Assembly: GCA_013177825.1 (NCBI GenBank)
Contig: JABLXX010000006.1
Coordinates: 1-64,000 of the forward strand
Direction of reading: 5' to 3'
Source of the DNA: Syntrophaceae bacterium
GTDB lineage: Bacteria > Desulfobacterota > Syntrophia > Syntrophales > PHBD01
DNA: 64,000 bases
Position numbers and translations under genes: made by a program
Part shown: positions 10,727-19,628 of the stretch, one piece after another
Layout of the letters: each line of letters begins with the position of its first letter
Position numbering within the stretch: the first letter of the stretch is position 1
The notes under the pieces: model-generated
Databases searched by the model: none
What the model was told of the DNA's origin: nothing
What the model saw: the letters and a program-made list of their open reading frames with translations, nothing else

Positions 10727-11665
10727 TCAGGGTTTGTCTTTGTTTCCGTAATGCTGATAGTGACGGGTGATTATCGGATTGTCCAAATCGTCCTGGGACA
10801 GCTTCGTCAGCATCTCCAGGGCCTGCATATCCAGCTTGAGGCGCTTGATCTTCTCGTCCAGGAAGGGCAGCTTTTTCTTGTAAGCCTTTCTCTGCTCCAC
10901 CGCCATGAAAGGCTTGTCCCGCAGTTCCTGGAAAATGTGATTCCGGGCCTTGACCATTTCGGAAAGCGCTTTCTTCATGTGCTCGATCCTCTCCGCTTCG
11001 GTCATGGGAGTTGGGCTCTTTTTCGGCGGGGCCTCCGGAGTCCCTTCCGCCGACGGCGCCGCCTGGGGCGTTTGTGGAGGCGCCGAGGGATGGACGGCCG
11101 GGGGCGTCAACCGACCCTCAACGCCATCGGGATCCGCAGGGCGTTCGACCTGCGTCCGGACATTCGTTACCCGGTAGCCTTCCTGCCTTTTCTCCCCCTC
11201 TTCGGAGCGGCGGATGCAGACATCCACCACAAAATTCCCCTGCTCGGTGGAAAAGGGGATCACGATGCTGGGGCTCTTCAGGATATGGTTCAACTGGTGG
11301 CTCCGCCCGTGAATGACCGAAGGGATGGCGGCGTATACCGACAGGCCCTCCTTTTCCATGGTGCGCCGGGCGACCCCGGAAATCATGTTCGTAAGCTCCC
11401 CCACGGTGTCGAGCACATCGTCGATCACCTCCGATATCGTCTCCCCCAGCATCAGCCCGGTAATGCGGCAAATGCAGGGCTCGGTGAAGCTGATCGCCAT
11501 GGACCCCAGCGCATCGCCGGTGATGCCGATAATCCCGGAGACGTCTCCATACGCCGTATCGCTCTTTTTCAGAAACGGCTTCCCCACAACGGCGTTCGTG
11601 GCCGCCATGGTCGAGAGTACCTCGCGGGTCGCATTCAGGAAGGGATTGATGATTCTTACGTCCAT
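10727..11665 (-). CDS. CheX-like chemotaxis phosphatase-domain protein with charged C-terminal extension
   Basis: 312 residues. The first 155 resemble CheX/CheC-family phosphatases. The catalytic pair E-x-x-N is visible as Glu90 and Asn93 in DTVGELTNMISG, the pattern that dephosphorylates CheY-P. A Pro/Ala-rich linker (about 185-235) then leads to a basic helical segment (about 240-312) that I do not recognise. It is transcribed away from the hybrid kinase gene, whose stop is 27 bases upstream, so the three minus-strand genes form one operon. Likely role: dephosphorylation of the kinase's own receiver or of CheY (inference). Confidence 0.8.
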   Translation of the reverse strand: MDVRIINPFLNATREVLSTMAATNAVVGKPFLKKSDTAYGDVSGIIGITGDALGSMAISFTEPCICRITGLMLGETISEVIDDVLDTVGELTNMISGVARRTMEKEGLSVYAAIPSVIHGRSHQLNHILKSPSIVIPFSTEQGNFVVDVCIRRSEEGEKRQEGYRVTNVRTQVERPADPDGVEGRLTPPAVHPSAPPQTPQAAPSAEGTPEAPPKKSPTPMTEAERIEHMKKALSEMVKARNHIFQELRDKPFMAVEQRKAYKKKLPFLDEKIKRLKLDMQALEMLTKLSQDDLDNPIITRHYQHYGNKDKP

Positions 11666-11692
11666 AGGTTTGCCTCTGTTTTCACAATCCGT

Positions 11693-14476
11693 TTACGAGT
11701 CGAGAATCTGACGGATTTTCAGGGACAGCTCTCCCGGCTGAAAGGGTTTCTGGATGAAGCCGTTGCATCCCTTGTCCATGATCTCCTGGGCCTGATCGCT
11801 GAGACTGAATCCTGTGGAAAGAAGGATCCGCGCCTCCGGGTTCATCTCCCTGAGCTGATCGAAGACCTCGCTTCCTCCCATTCCCGGCATGATCATGTCG
11901 AGGATCACCATGTCGATGTCCTTTCCCATTTTCCGATAGAGATCAACCCCTTCCCGGCCGCTTTTGGCCGTGTACACGTGGTATCCCATGATCTCGATCA
12001 GTTCGCGCGTCACATCCATCACAATCTCTTCGTCGTCCACGATCAGGATGGTCTCTTTCCCCCGGACAACCCCGTCCTGCACCCGCTTGTCTTCGACCGC
12101 CGACACCAGCCGGGCCGGAAGATAGATGTCGAAACGCGCCCCGGCGGCGATGCTGCTGGTGACGAAGATATACCCCTGATGCGCCTTGACAACCCCATAA
12201 ACGGAGGCCAGACCGAGTCCTGCACCCTTCCCCATGGTCTTCGTCGTGAAAAACGGCTCGAAGATCCGTTTCCGGGTCTTTTCGTCCATGCCCGTTCCCG
12301 TATCCGTAATGGAGATTCGGACATAGCGGCCGGGAATGACGGGAACCTCCATGACATCGGAGTCGCGAATGAGCCAGTTGTCCGATTCCAGGTAGAGATC
12401 TCCCCCCCCTGGCATGGCCTGGCCGGCATTCACATACAGGTTCAGGAGGGCCTGCTCGATCTGCGCCCGGTCCAGCATGACGCTCCACAAGGCAGGCTCG
12501 AACCGTTGATGGATGCTGATGTCCTTGCGCGTCCGGCCGAACAGGTCGACGGTTTTGCGAACGAGGTCGTTCAGGTTCGTCGGTTTCATCTCGTACTGCC
12601 CGGCCCGTGCAAATCCCAGGATCTGGTTCGTGAGACCCGCCCCGCTGGCCACCTGCTCCTCGATCTTCTGCAGTTTCGCGACGTGCGGGTGATCCGGAGG
12701 GAGCTCCATGAGCATCAGGGAGACAAATCCCTGAATCCCCATGAGCAGGTTGTTGAAATCATGCGCGACCCCCCCGGCCAGGGTGCCGACGGCCTCCATT
12801 TTCGCTGCCTGGGCAAGCCGGGCCTCCATTTTCTTATGCTCGGTGATATCGATGAAGCTCGCCAGCACGGCTTCTTCCCCCGCGTAGGGGATCGGCACGG
12901 CCGACAGGAGGGCCGTAAACGGGCTGCCGCCGGCGCCGCGGAACGTCCGCTCTACATTCGCGATGCTGAGGGATTTGCGAAGTTCTTCCCGGAGTGATTC
13001 CCTCTCGACGGGATTCTCGTAAAACTCACGGACCGTTTTCCCGCTCACCGCCTCCTCGGAGAGACCGAAAATCTTGGCCGCCCGGGGGTTCAGGTAGAGG
13101 ATCCCGTCGTCGGAAAGGCGGGAAACAACCACGGCGATGGGGATGCCGTCCAGAATCCTCCGGAGTCCCTGTTCCGATTCCTTGAGGGATTCCTCCATCA
13201 GTTTCCGGGCCGTTACATCATAGAACGTCCCGAGGCCGGCGGGTTTCCCTTCCCAGTCCACGACAACGGCAAAACAGTCCACCCACCGGTCGGTTCCTTC
13301 CTTTGTCCGGATCTTGAACTCGTAATGCGACGGGACTTCCGGACCATGAGGGCTCGAGAATCCACGCTTCCGGAGCATATCCCGAAAATCGGGATGCGCG
13401 ATATGCCAGAAGGGCATGCTCATCAGTTCCCGGGAGCCGAATCCCGTAATAGCCTCCATCCCCGCATTGACGTAACGATAGCGATCCTCCTGGTAGATGA
13501 AAATAGCCGCCGTCGTGGCTTCCGTCAGCTTGCGGAAACGATCTTCGCTGCTGCGGTAGGCATTCTCGATCTGTTTGCGCTCCGTAACATCCCGGATGGA
13601 CTCGATGGCTCCCACCGCCTCTCCGCGGCTGTTGTAAATGACGCTGGCTTTCCCCCACAGGGTCCGCTTCCGGCCTTTGATACAGGGTGCATCCGTCTCC
13701 GCAATGAGGAGGTTCTTTTCTTTCTGGATGAAGGAATACTTTTGTTCGATCTCCTCGTGAGAGACGAACACCAGGTCGATGAGGATGGGTCTCCGCTCGT
13801 TGTAGAAAGGCAGGGCGTATTCATAGTTCCCCCGGCCGATCATGCCTTCTTTCCGGACCCCCGTCATCTCCTCGATCGCCCTGTTCCAGACGATCACCTG
13901 CCCCTCGCGGTCGATGACGAGCGTCGGATCGGGAATGAAGGAAATGATGTCGCTCATCAGCTGCTGCGACTCCCGGAGCGAATCCTCCACCTTGATTCGC
14001 TCGCCGATGGTAGAGCTCAGGGTCTCCAGGACTCCCGAGAGCTCAAGGGACTGATCCTGAACCCTCATCTCCAGGGCTCTGCAGGTATTCTTGACCGCCT
14101 CCTCCAGTACCCTGCGCTCCGTAATGTCCTCGTAAGTGGCAACAATCATTCGGTCCCGGAGCGATGCCCCTGTCCGGGACGTGCTGATCATGCATTCAAT
14201 GTCTTTCCCGTCCTTGCGCCGGCAGGGAAAGGGCTCGGAATGCGTCCGCTCGTGCTCGAGGGCCGAATAAAACCGCCGGCCCACCTCTTCGTAATCTTCC
14301 GCGCTCCGGTAGAGAAAAAGCGTATCCCTGCCGACGACTTCCTCCGGACGCCATCCGAAGACGCTGGTCACCGCCGGATTCGCGAATACGATCCGCCGAT
14401 TCTTCAGCACCAGAACAGCATGAGGAATGGCATTCAGAACGGACTCCAGGATGTCCTTGATGTCTTCCGTGCTCAT
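11693..14476 (-). CDS. Multi-PAS hybrid sensor histidine kinase with C-terminal receiver
   Basis: 927 residues with no obvious membrane helix, so probably cytoplasmic. At least four PAS modules precede the kinase (roughly 10-125, 165-290, 310-425 and 435-550). The H-box is VAHDFNNLLMGIQGF, the N-box LLNLYVNAGQAMPGGG, and G-boxes appear as DTGTGMD and GLGLASVYGVVKAHQG. A receiver follows (about 805-927), with DDEE and phosphoacceptor in VILDMIMPGMGG. The NNLL-type H-box marks the HWE/HisKA_4-like group common in multi-PAS kinases. ATG 14476 has GGAAGG upstream. It is encoded between a receiver gene and a CheX-like gene. Confidence 0.9.
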   Translation of the reverse strand: MSTEDIKDILESVLNAIPHAVLVLKNRRIVFANPAVTSVFGWRPEEVVGRDTLFLYRSAEDYEEVGRRFYSALEHERTHSEPFPCRRKDGKDIECMISTSRTGASLRDRMIVATYEDITERRVLEEAVKNTCRALEMRVQDQSLELSGVLETLSSTIGERIKVEDSLRESQQLMSDIISFIPDPTLVIDREGQVIVWNRAIEEMTGVRKEGMIGRGNYEYALPFYNERRPILIDLVFVSHEEIEQKYSFIQKEKNLLIAETDAPCIKGRKRTLWGKASVIYNSRGEAVGAIESIRDVTERKQIENAYRSSEDRFRKLTEATTAAIFIYQEDRYRYVNAGMEAITGFGSRELMSMPFWHIAHPDFRDMLRKRGFSSPHGPEVPSHYEFKIRTKEGTDRWVDCFAVVVDWEGKPAGLGTFYDVTARKLMEESLKESEQGLRRILDGIPIAVVVSRLSDDGILYLNPRAAKIFGLSEEAVSGKTVREFYENPVERESLREELRKSLSIANVERTFRGAGGSPFTALLSAVPIPYAGEEAVLASFIDITEHKKMEARLAQAAKMEAVGTLAGGVAHDFNNLLMGIQGFVSLMLMELPPDHPHVAKLQKIEEQVASGAGLTNQILGFARAGQYEMKPTNLNDLVRKTVDLFGRTRKDISIHQRFEPALWSVMLDRAQIEQALLNLYVNAGQAMPGGGDLYLESDNWLIRDSDVMEVPVIPGRYVRISITDTGTGMDEKTRKRIFEPFFTTKTMGKGAGLGLASVYGVVKAHQGYIFVTSSIAAGARFDIYLPARLVSAVEDKRVQDGVVRGKETILIVDDEEIVMDVTRELIEIMGYHVYTAKSGREGVDLYRKMGKDIDMVILDMIMPGMGGSEVFDQLREMNPEARILLSTGFSLSDQAQEIMDKGCNGFIQKPFQPGELSLKIRQILDS

Positions 14477-14634
14477 TCAGCCCGCCTTCCAATCCGTTTC
14501 ATCATGCCGCTCTTCCGATTCCCGATCAGCCCATCGCAAACCGTCAATCGTTTCACATGGCAGTGAAAACCCCGGTCCCGTCGTTTCCGGCCTGGCCTGG
14601 GAATTACGGCAACATAACGCGAATTTTGTCCGCA

Positions 14635-15054
14635 TCATGCTCCCTGAGCGTATCCTCTCCGCCACCGGTTCAATTTTTCGAACGCATCTTCCACAACCCG
14701 AAAAAGAAAGTCAACGGGAAGAGGCTTGGCGAAGAAATCGTCAAATCCGGCCTCCCGGCATTCTTCCACTTCGAAGAGTCCCGTCCAGCCCGTCATGGCG
14801 TAGAGAATGCACAGCGGCTTCTCCCGCCGGATTTTCCGGCACAGCTCGATCCCGTTCATCCCGAAGAGGTTCAGGTCGAGCAGCAGCAGCCCAACCTGCT
14901 CGCGCGAAAGGATCTCCAGTGCATCGACGGCTCCTTCGGCCGTGAGCACCCGGTATCCTTCGTCCGTGAGGATCTCCTGAAAAAAATTCCTCAACGCCTC
15001 TTCGTCATCCACGACCAGAAGGGTCTTCTCGGCCGCAAAATCAGATATCTTCAC
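14635..15054 (-). CDS. Single-domain response regulator
   Basis: 139 residues containing one receiver: acidic pair in LLVVDDEEALRNFF, phosphoacceptor in LLLDLNLFGMNG, Thr in AMTGWTG and Lys in FFAKPLPVDF. GTG 15054 was chosen because GGAG lies eight bases upstream and the receiver begins shortly afterwards. An upstream extension to 15177 is Gly/Arg-rich and unlike any receiver. It lies 158 bases upstream of the hybrid kinase on the same strand and is likely its partner or phosphate sink. Confidence 0.85.
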   Translation of the reverse strand: MKISDFAAEKTLLVVDDEEALRNFFQEILTDEGYRVLTAEGAVDALEILSREQVGLLLLDLNLFGMNGIELCRKIRREKPLCILYAMTGWTGLFEVEECREAGFDDFFAKPLPVDFLFRVVEDAFEKLNRWRRGYAQGA

Positions 15055-15662
15055 AAGAACTTCTCCACTGTCGTTCAGGAGCACGAGGCGGCGGGAGCGA
15101 CCTCCGCGGCAGGCGGCACCCCCCGTATTCGAAAGCGGTGTTGCGTTCCCGCTTCCGCCATGCCCATGAGCAAACACACCATCCCATCATCGATTCCGAC
15201 AACCGGACTTCCCATACCGCATGCCTCCATCCGGAACCCCGTTCCCGGGAATGAGCGGGGACGTTTCCAGAGGGAAGCACCTTGATCTCTATTCCATTTT
15301 CGTGCCGGATGGGACAAAACTTGAAAAAAAGAATTACATCGTGGCATCCATTTGATTTCATTAATCTATTATGAAAGGCAAAACGGAAAGCGTTCGATCT
15401 GTCCCCCCCGGCGGGAAACCGTCTCCTTTTTGCAGACGGGGACTGTGGCGACAGTTTTTTGACGTGCCGTCATAAACCGAGCAAGATCATGCCGTTCGTG
15501 CGGGTCTCCGGGAGAGGACAGAAATCCCTTTTCAAAGTCGGTCTTCCCCGGTATTTATGGGTCCCCGGCAGGCACGTGCAATCCGCCCGACGGGGGAGGC
15601 CGCCGCGGGAAAGACATCCGTCTCTCGGCCCGACAACCGAGCCAGCGGGAAAGGAATATTCT
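15055..15662. other. Non-coding divergent gap
   Basis: 608 bases between the divergent receiver gene and the gamma-carbonic-anhydrase-like gene. No frame on either strand shows protein-like composition. A short AT-rich block (about 15290-15380) is the likeliest promoter area. No convincing terminator or riboswitch was seen. Confidence 0.4.
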
Positions 15663-16190
15663 ATGCCATTATACGAGTTTTCGGGGAAGAAGCCCCTGAT
15701 CGGCGGAGAAACCTTCATTCATCCACAGGCGGTTCTGATCGGGGAAGTGACCATCGGCCGCGAATGTTTCATCGGCCCCGGCGCCGTCCTCCGGGCCGAT
15801 TTCGGCCCCATCACCATCGGCGACGGCTCCAGCATTCAGGACAACGCCGTTCTGCACGTGACTCCCGGAGACCGGGTCGTGGTCGACGGGCGGGTCATTG
15901 TCGGCCACGGTGCCATCCTTCATGATGTCAAGCTGCATGAAGGCTGCGTCGTCGGGATGGGGGCCGTCCTTCTGCAGCGGGTCGTCTGCGAAGAGGCCTC
16001 CTTCGTGGCCGCAGGGTCGATGGTTCCCCAGGGCATGAAGATCCCCGCCGGGATGATGGCCGCGGGAAGCCCCGCCCGGATTATAAAGGAAGTCCCGGCG
16101 GACCTGGCGGCCTACATCGTCATGGGGATCGACGAATACAGGGGGCTGACCCGGCGGTACCTGGAAACCTTCCGGGAAGCCGCCCCGTAA
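15663..16190 (+). CDS. Gamma-carbonic anhydrase-like hexapeptide-repeat protein
   Basis: 175 residues built from left-handed beta-helix hexapeptide repeats (for example IGEVTIGRECFIGPGAVLRADF and the SIQDNAVLHV segment), characteristic of the gamma-CA/YrdA/PaaY group. Metal-ligand histidines are suggested by the conserved positions in LHVTPG and IVGHGAILHDVKLH. Such proteins are cytoplasmic trimers; many members have unproven carbonic anhydrase activity. ATG 15663 follows GAAAGG. It ends nine bases before the convergent methionine sulfoxide reductase gene. Confidence 0.9.
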   Translation: MPLYEFSGKKPLIGGETFIHPQAVLIGEVTIGRECFIGPGAVLRADFGPITIGDGSSIQDNAVLHVTPGDRVVVDGRVIVGHGAILHDVKLHEGCVVGMGAVLLQRVVCEEASFVAAGSMVPQGMKIPAGMMAAGSPARIIKEVPADLAAYIVMGIDEYRGLTRRYLETFREAAP

Positions 16191-16198
16191 TCCGGGAC

Positions 16199-17323
16199 TC
16201 AGCGGTCTTTTCCAAACAGCCGGAGATACTCGCCATATCCCTCGCGCTCCAGGTCCTCCTTCGGAATGAAGCGGAGGGCCGCGGAGTTCATGCAGTATCG
16301 CAGGCCCGTCGGGCGTGGGCCGTCCGGGAAGACGTGCCCCAGGTGGGAATCCCCGCGCCGGCTTCGGACTTCGGTCCGGGTCGTAAACAGGTGCCGGTCC
16401 TCCCGCTCCACGATGTTCTCCTTCACCAGCGGGCGGGTAAAGCTGGGCCAGCCGGTTCCCGAGTCGTACTTGTCGAGGGAACTGAACAGCGGCTCCCCGG
16501 ACACCACATCCACATAAATCCCTTCCCGCTTGTTGTCCCAGTATTCGTTCCGGAAGGGCGGTTCCGTTCCTTCCTTCTGCGTTACGTCGTATTGAAGGGG
16601 AGTCAGGCGCTGCCGGAGCGTCGTATCGTCGGGCTTGGAATAGCCGCTTCCTTTCGTATCCGGAGCGACGCTGCTTACCCGCTCTTTCTCCCCGCCCGGC
16701 CAGACTTTTTCCAGGAACTGGTCCCGCCCCGATCCGTTCCTGTAAAACCGATATCGGAGCGGATTTTTCCTGTAGTAATCCTGATGGTAATCCTCCGCCT
16801 CCCAGAAACGGCCGGCCGGGAGAATCTCCGTCACGATCGGTTTTGAAAATCGTCCCGTCCGCCCGAGGGCCGTCTTGGACTCCTCCGCCTGCAGCCGCTG
16901 CTCTTCATCCTGATAGAAGATCGCGCTCCGGTACTGCCCTCCCCGGTCGACGAACTGGCCGCCGCCGTCGGTGGGATCAATGTGCCTCCAGAACACGTCC
17001 AGAAGGTCCCGGTAGGAAACCTTCGCCGGGTCGTAATGGACCTGTACGGCCTCCAGGTGGCCTGTCTTCCCGGCCGATACGTCCTCGTAGCGCGGGTTTT
17101 CCGTCCGTCCCCCCGTATATCCCGAAACGACGCGGACAACTCCGGGAACCTTTTCGAAATCCGATTCAACACACCAGAAGCATCCACCGGCAAAGGTCGC
17201 CGTACGGACATTTTCGTTCATACCTGGCATGGCCGCTTTCACCTCCTGCGAACTCCCCGCCTGCTGACAACCGAGCAGGAATGCAATGGAGATCATCATT
17301 AATGGAATCAAGAACCGTCTCAT
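16199..17323 (-). CDS. MsrA-MsrB fused methionine sulfoxide reductase, predicted lipoprotein
   Basis: 374 residues. The N-terminal signal ends in a lipobox (LLGC, Cys19), so the enzyme should be exported and lipid-anchored. The MsrA domain (about 40-200) carries the catalytic GGCFWCVE motif, reducing methionine-S-sulfoxide. The MsrB domain (about 235-365) carries [17 protein letters not shown] and the catalytic Cys in [11 protein letters not shown], reducing the R form. The MsrB half lacks the two CxxC zinc pairs and the Cys often preceding GWPSF. ATG 17323 was chosen because the signal peptide starts there; the longer frame adds 21 residues without signal features. Confidence 0.93.
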   Translation of the reverse strand: MRRFLIPLMMISIAFLLGCQQAGSSQEVKAAMPGMNENVRTATFAGGCFWCVESDFEKVPGVVRVVSGYTGGRTENPRYEDVSAGKTGHLEAVQVHYDPAKVSYRDLLDVFWRHIDPTDGGGQFVDRGGQYRSAIFYQDEEQRLQAEESKTALGRTGRFSKPIVTEILPAGRFWEAEDYHQDYYRKNPLRYRFYRNGSGRDQFLEKVWPGGEKERVSSVAPDTKGSGYSKPDDTTLRQRLTPLQYDVTQKEGTEPPFRNEYWDNKREGIYVDVVSGEPLFSSLDKYDSGTGWPSFTRPLVKENIVEREDRHLFTTRTEVRSRRGDSHLGHVFPDGPRPTGLRYCMNSAALRFIPKEDLEREGYGEYLRLFGKDR

Positions 17324-17738
17324 GGCTCCCTCCCCTCTTTTCCGCAATACGTCTCCTACGGCTGAAATGCCGTCACCCGGCCGCAAAAACGCCCGGTTGC
17401 CGGGCCTCCGAAGGCCCGATCCGCACCGCTGTTGCAGGGAAATGAGAACGTGAGGAAAATGCAGCAGACGGGCCTTTTCAACAGCAGCCTGGGGAATAAG
17501 GTAGGGCCGTTTCTTTCGATGTCAATGAGACCCCTGCGGACGCGGAGACATTCCGAATGCAGGTTCTCTCCTTGCCGCTGCGAAGGAAGATCGGGACAAG
17601 CCGAAAATGATACCGGCGGCCATGCCGAAGCACGGCCGCCGGTTCATGCTCCCGGGGATAAGGTGAATGCCACCGGTGATTGGATGGCTTGTGGATTGGA
17701 ACGGGCGGCGGGGCACGGGCGCGGGATACCGAATCCCG
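17324..17738. other. Non-coding gap with hairpins
   Basis: 415 bases with no protein-like frame. It holds a small hairpin (17402-17417) and the 10-bp hairpin at 17612-17643. It also has a short segment around 17470-17495 that loosely resembles one end of the repeat element at 44865-44989. Confidence 0.4.
17612..17643 (-). terminator. Possible terminator of the thioesterase gene
   Basis: A perfect 10-bp GC-rich inverted repeat (17612-17621 with 17634-17643, 12-base loop) lies about 95 bases past the stop of the minus-strand thioesterase. Read on the minus strand it is followed by a short T-rich stretch. The T-run is weak, so the call is tentative. Confidence 0.4.
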
Positions 17739-18188
17739 TCAGTTCTTCTCAAAAACCTCGGCGACCTTTTCCGGGCGTCGATAAGCCAGTCCCTGGACCA
17801 CCGCCAGGAGCTCCCCCGTTTCGTCCTTGACGTGGACCGTGTACGCGGCGAGTGTCCGGCTCGATGATATTTCCCAGGCCTCGGCGGTCAGGAGCCGCCC
17901 TTTGGGAGACTTGAGAAAGGAAACGGAGGCATTGGCAGCAACAGCCACGCGCCCCTTGGAATTGGCCGCCGCGGCAAAGGCCAGGTCCGCCAGTGTGAAC
18001 ACGACACCACCATGGACCATGCGAAGACCGTTGAGGTGCTCATCCCGGACTTCCAGAACGGCTTTGGCCCGGCCGTCAAAGGCTTCCACCAGTTCAATCC
18101 CGACATAATTGGCGAAGATGTCCCTCCGGAAATAGCGCTTCAGGTCCTCCTCACGGACCGGCGGCTCCTGGCCGGCATGTTTCGTCAT
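17739..18188 (-). CDS. PaaI-type hotdog-fold thioesterase
   Basis: 149 residues forming one hotdog domain. The signature MVHGGVVFTLADLAFAAAAN matches the PaaI/YbgC-like acyl-CoA thioesterase group, with the Asp in the central helix as the likely catalytic residue. It should hydrolyse acyl- or aryl-CoA thioesters in the cytoplasm; the substrate cannot be told from sequence. The second of two nearby ATGs (18188) has the better GAGG spacing; 18194 is the alternative. An unrelated small gene lies upstream on the same strand. Confidence 0.9.
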   Translation of the reverse strand: MTKHAGQEPPVREEDLKRYFRRDIFANYVGIELVEAFDGRAKAVLEVRDEHLNGLRMVHGGVVFTLADLAFAAAANSKGRVAVAANASVSFLKSPKGRLLTAEAWEISSSRTLAAYTVHVKDETGELLAVVQGLAYRRPEKVAEVFEKN

Positions 18189-18274
18189 GATCATGATCCT
18201 CAGTTATCATTTTCCGTTCGCTTCCGGATCCCGGCAAGGAACAGCCGGAACCCGGTCTTTCCCGCCGCGCATCG

Positions 18275-18583
18275 TCAGACAGGGAAGCGTTCGTCCAGCC
18301 GTCCCGGAATCTCCAGAAGGTCCGCCCCGGCAGGGGTCAGCATGAAAAAGTCGGGTCGGCGGTGTCCCGTCGTGGTGGACCCGGTGCAATGGACCAACCC
18401 GGAGTCGTTCAAATAATAAAGATCAAAGAGGTTTGCCCTCCCCTCTGCTGTGTTCCAGTCGAAAACCTCCGGGTCGCAATATGCGTATTCGGGATAACAG
18501 GCATAGGCCTCCCGGAGAATCCTCCGGCGGTTCCGGCTGATTTCGTCGTAGGAGCGCTCAGGCAGAGGGGATAAGGAATTCAC
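18275..18583 (-). CDS. Hypothetical protein, about 102 residues
   Basis: I do not recognise a family. The sequence looks genuinely coding: a charged helical start (SYDEISRNRRRILREAYACYPEYAYCDPE) and a C-terminal half with DLYYLNDSGLVH and FFMLTPAGADLLEIPGRLDERFPV. The latter resembles the end of a small winged-helix domain. GTG 18583 has AGGAAAGAG just upstream; ATG 18637 would add 18 low-information residues. It lies 86 bases upstream of the thioesterase on the same strand and may be co-transcribed with it. Confidence 0.6.
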   Translation of the reverse strand: MNSLSPLPERSYDEISRNRRRILREAYACYPEYAYCDPEVFDWNTAEGRANLFDLYYLNDSGLVHCTGSTTTGHRRPDFFMLTPAGADLLEIPGRLDERFPV

Positions 18584-18757
18584 GGCATCTCTTTCCTGGT
18601 CAGGCCTTGGGCTCGATTGGCCTGACAGGGCCGTCATACCTCATTTCAGGAACCTTGGCAACGTACGGGTGGAAGAAGCGAGGACAAGGCAATGATGAAT
18701 CGGGAAAGAAAGCAGGGGTGTTGAAACACCGGATTGAACCGGCGGGGCGAGAAAGAA

Positions 18758-18789
18758 AGCCCCCCTCGCGATATCCTGCGAGGGGGGCT
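18758..18789 (-). terminator. Intrinsic terminator of the small membrane-protein gene
   Basis: A perfect 12-bp stem (18758-18769 with 18778-18789) with an 8-base loop. On the minus strand it is followed by CTTTCTTTC. It lies 32 bases beyond the stop codon at 18821. Confidence 0.85.
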
Positions 18790-18820
18790 CGGAATAGATA
18801 CCGTTGGCTGAATATCCTGC

Positions 18821-19096
18821 TCAGCCGATGAGTCCCCGGATGGCGTCGACGACCGGGTTCGTGAAGAGGGCCACCAGGACCGTGTAGAGGGCGAAGGCGC
18901 CCACCGCCTCGTTGGTGTACATCTTCTCATACTTGTGCTTCAGCGACACGATCGTCAGACCGCCCACGATCAGGCAGCCCAGCTGGAAGAAGGGGAAGCT
19001 CCCCACGCCCGCCGCCGCGTATTCCGCGAAGCTGAAGGTTGCCGTCAGAAGAACTACAATCCCTGCCACCATCATCGTTCCCAGTGTCTTTTTCAT
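18821..19096 (-). CDS. Small exported/membrane protein of unknown function
   Basis: 91 residues. A basic start (MKKTLG) and a hydrophobic stretch ending in SFAEYAAAG look like a cleavable signal peptide or first membrane helix. A second hydrophobic segment (FFQLGCLIVGGLTIVSL) and a third (VGAFALYTVLVALFTNPVV) are joined by a KHKYEKMY loop. No family was recognised. ATG 19096 is preceded by GGAGAGGAG, a very strong ribosome site. The gene has its own terminator and a candidate promoter, so it is probably monocistronic and well expressed. Confidence 0.75.
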   Translation of the reverse strand: MKKTLGTMMVAGIVVLLTATFSFAEYAAAGVGSFPFFQLGCLIVGGLTIVSLKHKYEKMYTNEAVGAFALYTVLVALFTNPVVDAIRGLIG

Positions 19097-19199
19097 GATC
19101 CGTCTCCTCTCCGAGGGTTTTTTGTTTTGTTTGACTATCTCTATAGAAAAAAGCGTGCCAGGACGAGACAGGGAGGAAGAAGAGACGCTTAAGCGCATG

Positions 19200-19227
19200 T
19201 ATTTATATACGTTTAACGAACATACAA
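19200..19227 (-). promoter_or_regulatory. Candidate promoter of the small membrane-protein gene
   Basis: Read on the minus strand, TTGTAT (19227-19222) is separated by 16 bases from TAAATA (19205-19200) in an unusually AT-rich block. It lies about 105 bases upstream of the start codon. Consensus match is moderate. Confidence 0.35.
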
Positions 19228-19323
19228 TTGCTTGCGATAATGCGTACCGACGCAGGAATCGGGCGGTCCATTCGATAAAACGTTAAAGATGGTTTGAAAC
19301 ATTCAGAGGTTTTTAAAGGAGTG

Positions 19324-19470
19324 GCGACCCCGGGCTTGCACAACCCGGGGTCGCTGAGAGGAAGGTAACTTCTGTGGATGCGTTAGACTTCCGCTGTCTC
19401 GATCCGAGAGGCACCCTACGTGACGAAGGCAAACGATCCAATCGGGTTCAGGCCTTTTTTCCGTTCGGTG
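19324..19470 (+). ncRNA. Candidate structured non-coding RNA (family unknown)
   Basis: A perfect 11-bp inverted repeat (19324-19334 with 19344-19354) with a 9-base loop starts the segment. Further potential stems follow, including GGAAG/CTTCC around 19360-19395 and CTCG/CGAG near 19398-19408. The segment finishes near a C/T-rich run of six T (about 19455-19460). No protein frame explains the conservation-like structure. The overall size, about 150 bases, is compatible with a small regulatory RNA such as 6S. I could not match a known consensus, and the strand is also uncertain. Confidence 0.3.
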
Positions 19471-19601
19471 AGCGTCCGAAAGCAACATCGGTGTTTGTCC
19501 TACCTTTCATCGCTTTTCGGCAGGTTGGATCGACATTTCCAACAGGACGGAATCTCCTTCGAGTGATTCCCGAGAAAATGCGGAACCAGGGCCGGGGCGG
19601 C

Positions 19602-19628
19602 TTGACGGCCGGTCAAAGACATTATAAC
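19602..19628 (+). promoter_or_regulatory. Candidate promoter/operator of the PhzF-family gene
   Basis: TTGACG (19602-19607) and TATAAC (19623-19628) are 15 bases apart, slightly short for a sigma-70 promoter. The -35 box is part of an inverted repeat TTGAC-N5-GTCAA, which could be an operator. Confidence 0.35.

Noticed and set aside
10688-12997. Long plus-strand open frame across the cheX-like and hybrid-kinase genes
   Set aside because: Antisense to two clear genes, with composition of a shadow frame.
15041-15361. Minus-strand frame of about 106 codons upstream of the receiver
   Set aside because: Cys/Trp/Arg-rich with no family resemblance, and it runs through the receiver start in another frame.
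19303-19488. Minus-strand frame of 61 codons over the hairpin region
   Set aside because: Its length is explained by the inverted repeat; it has no ribosome site. A structured RNA seems more likely.
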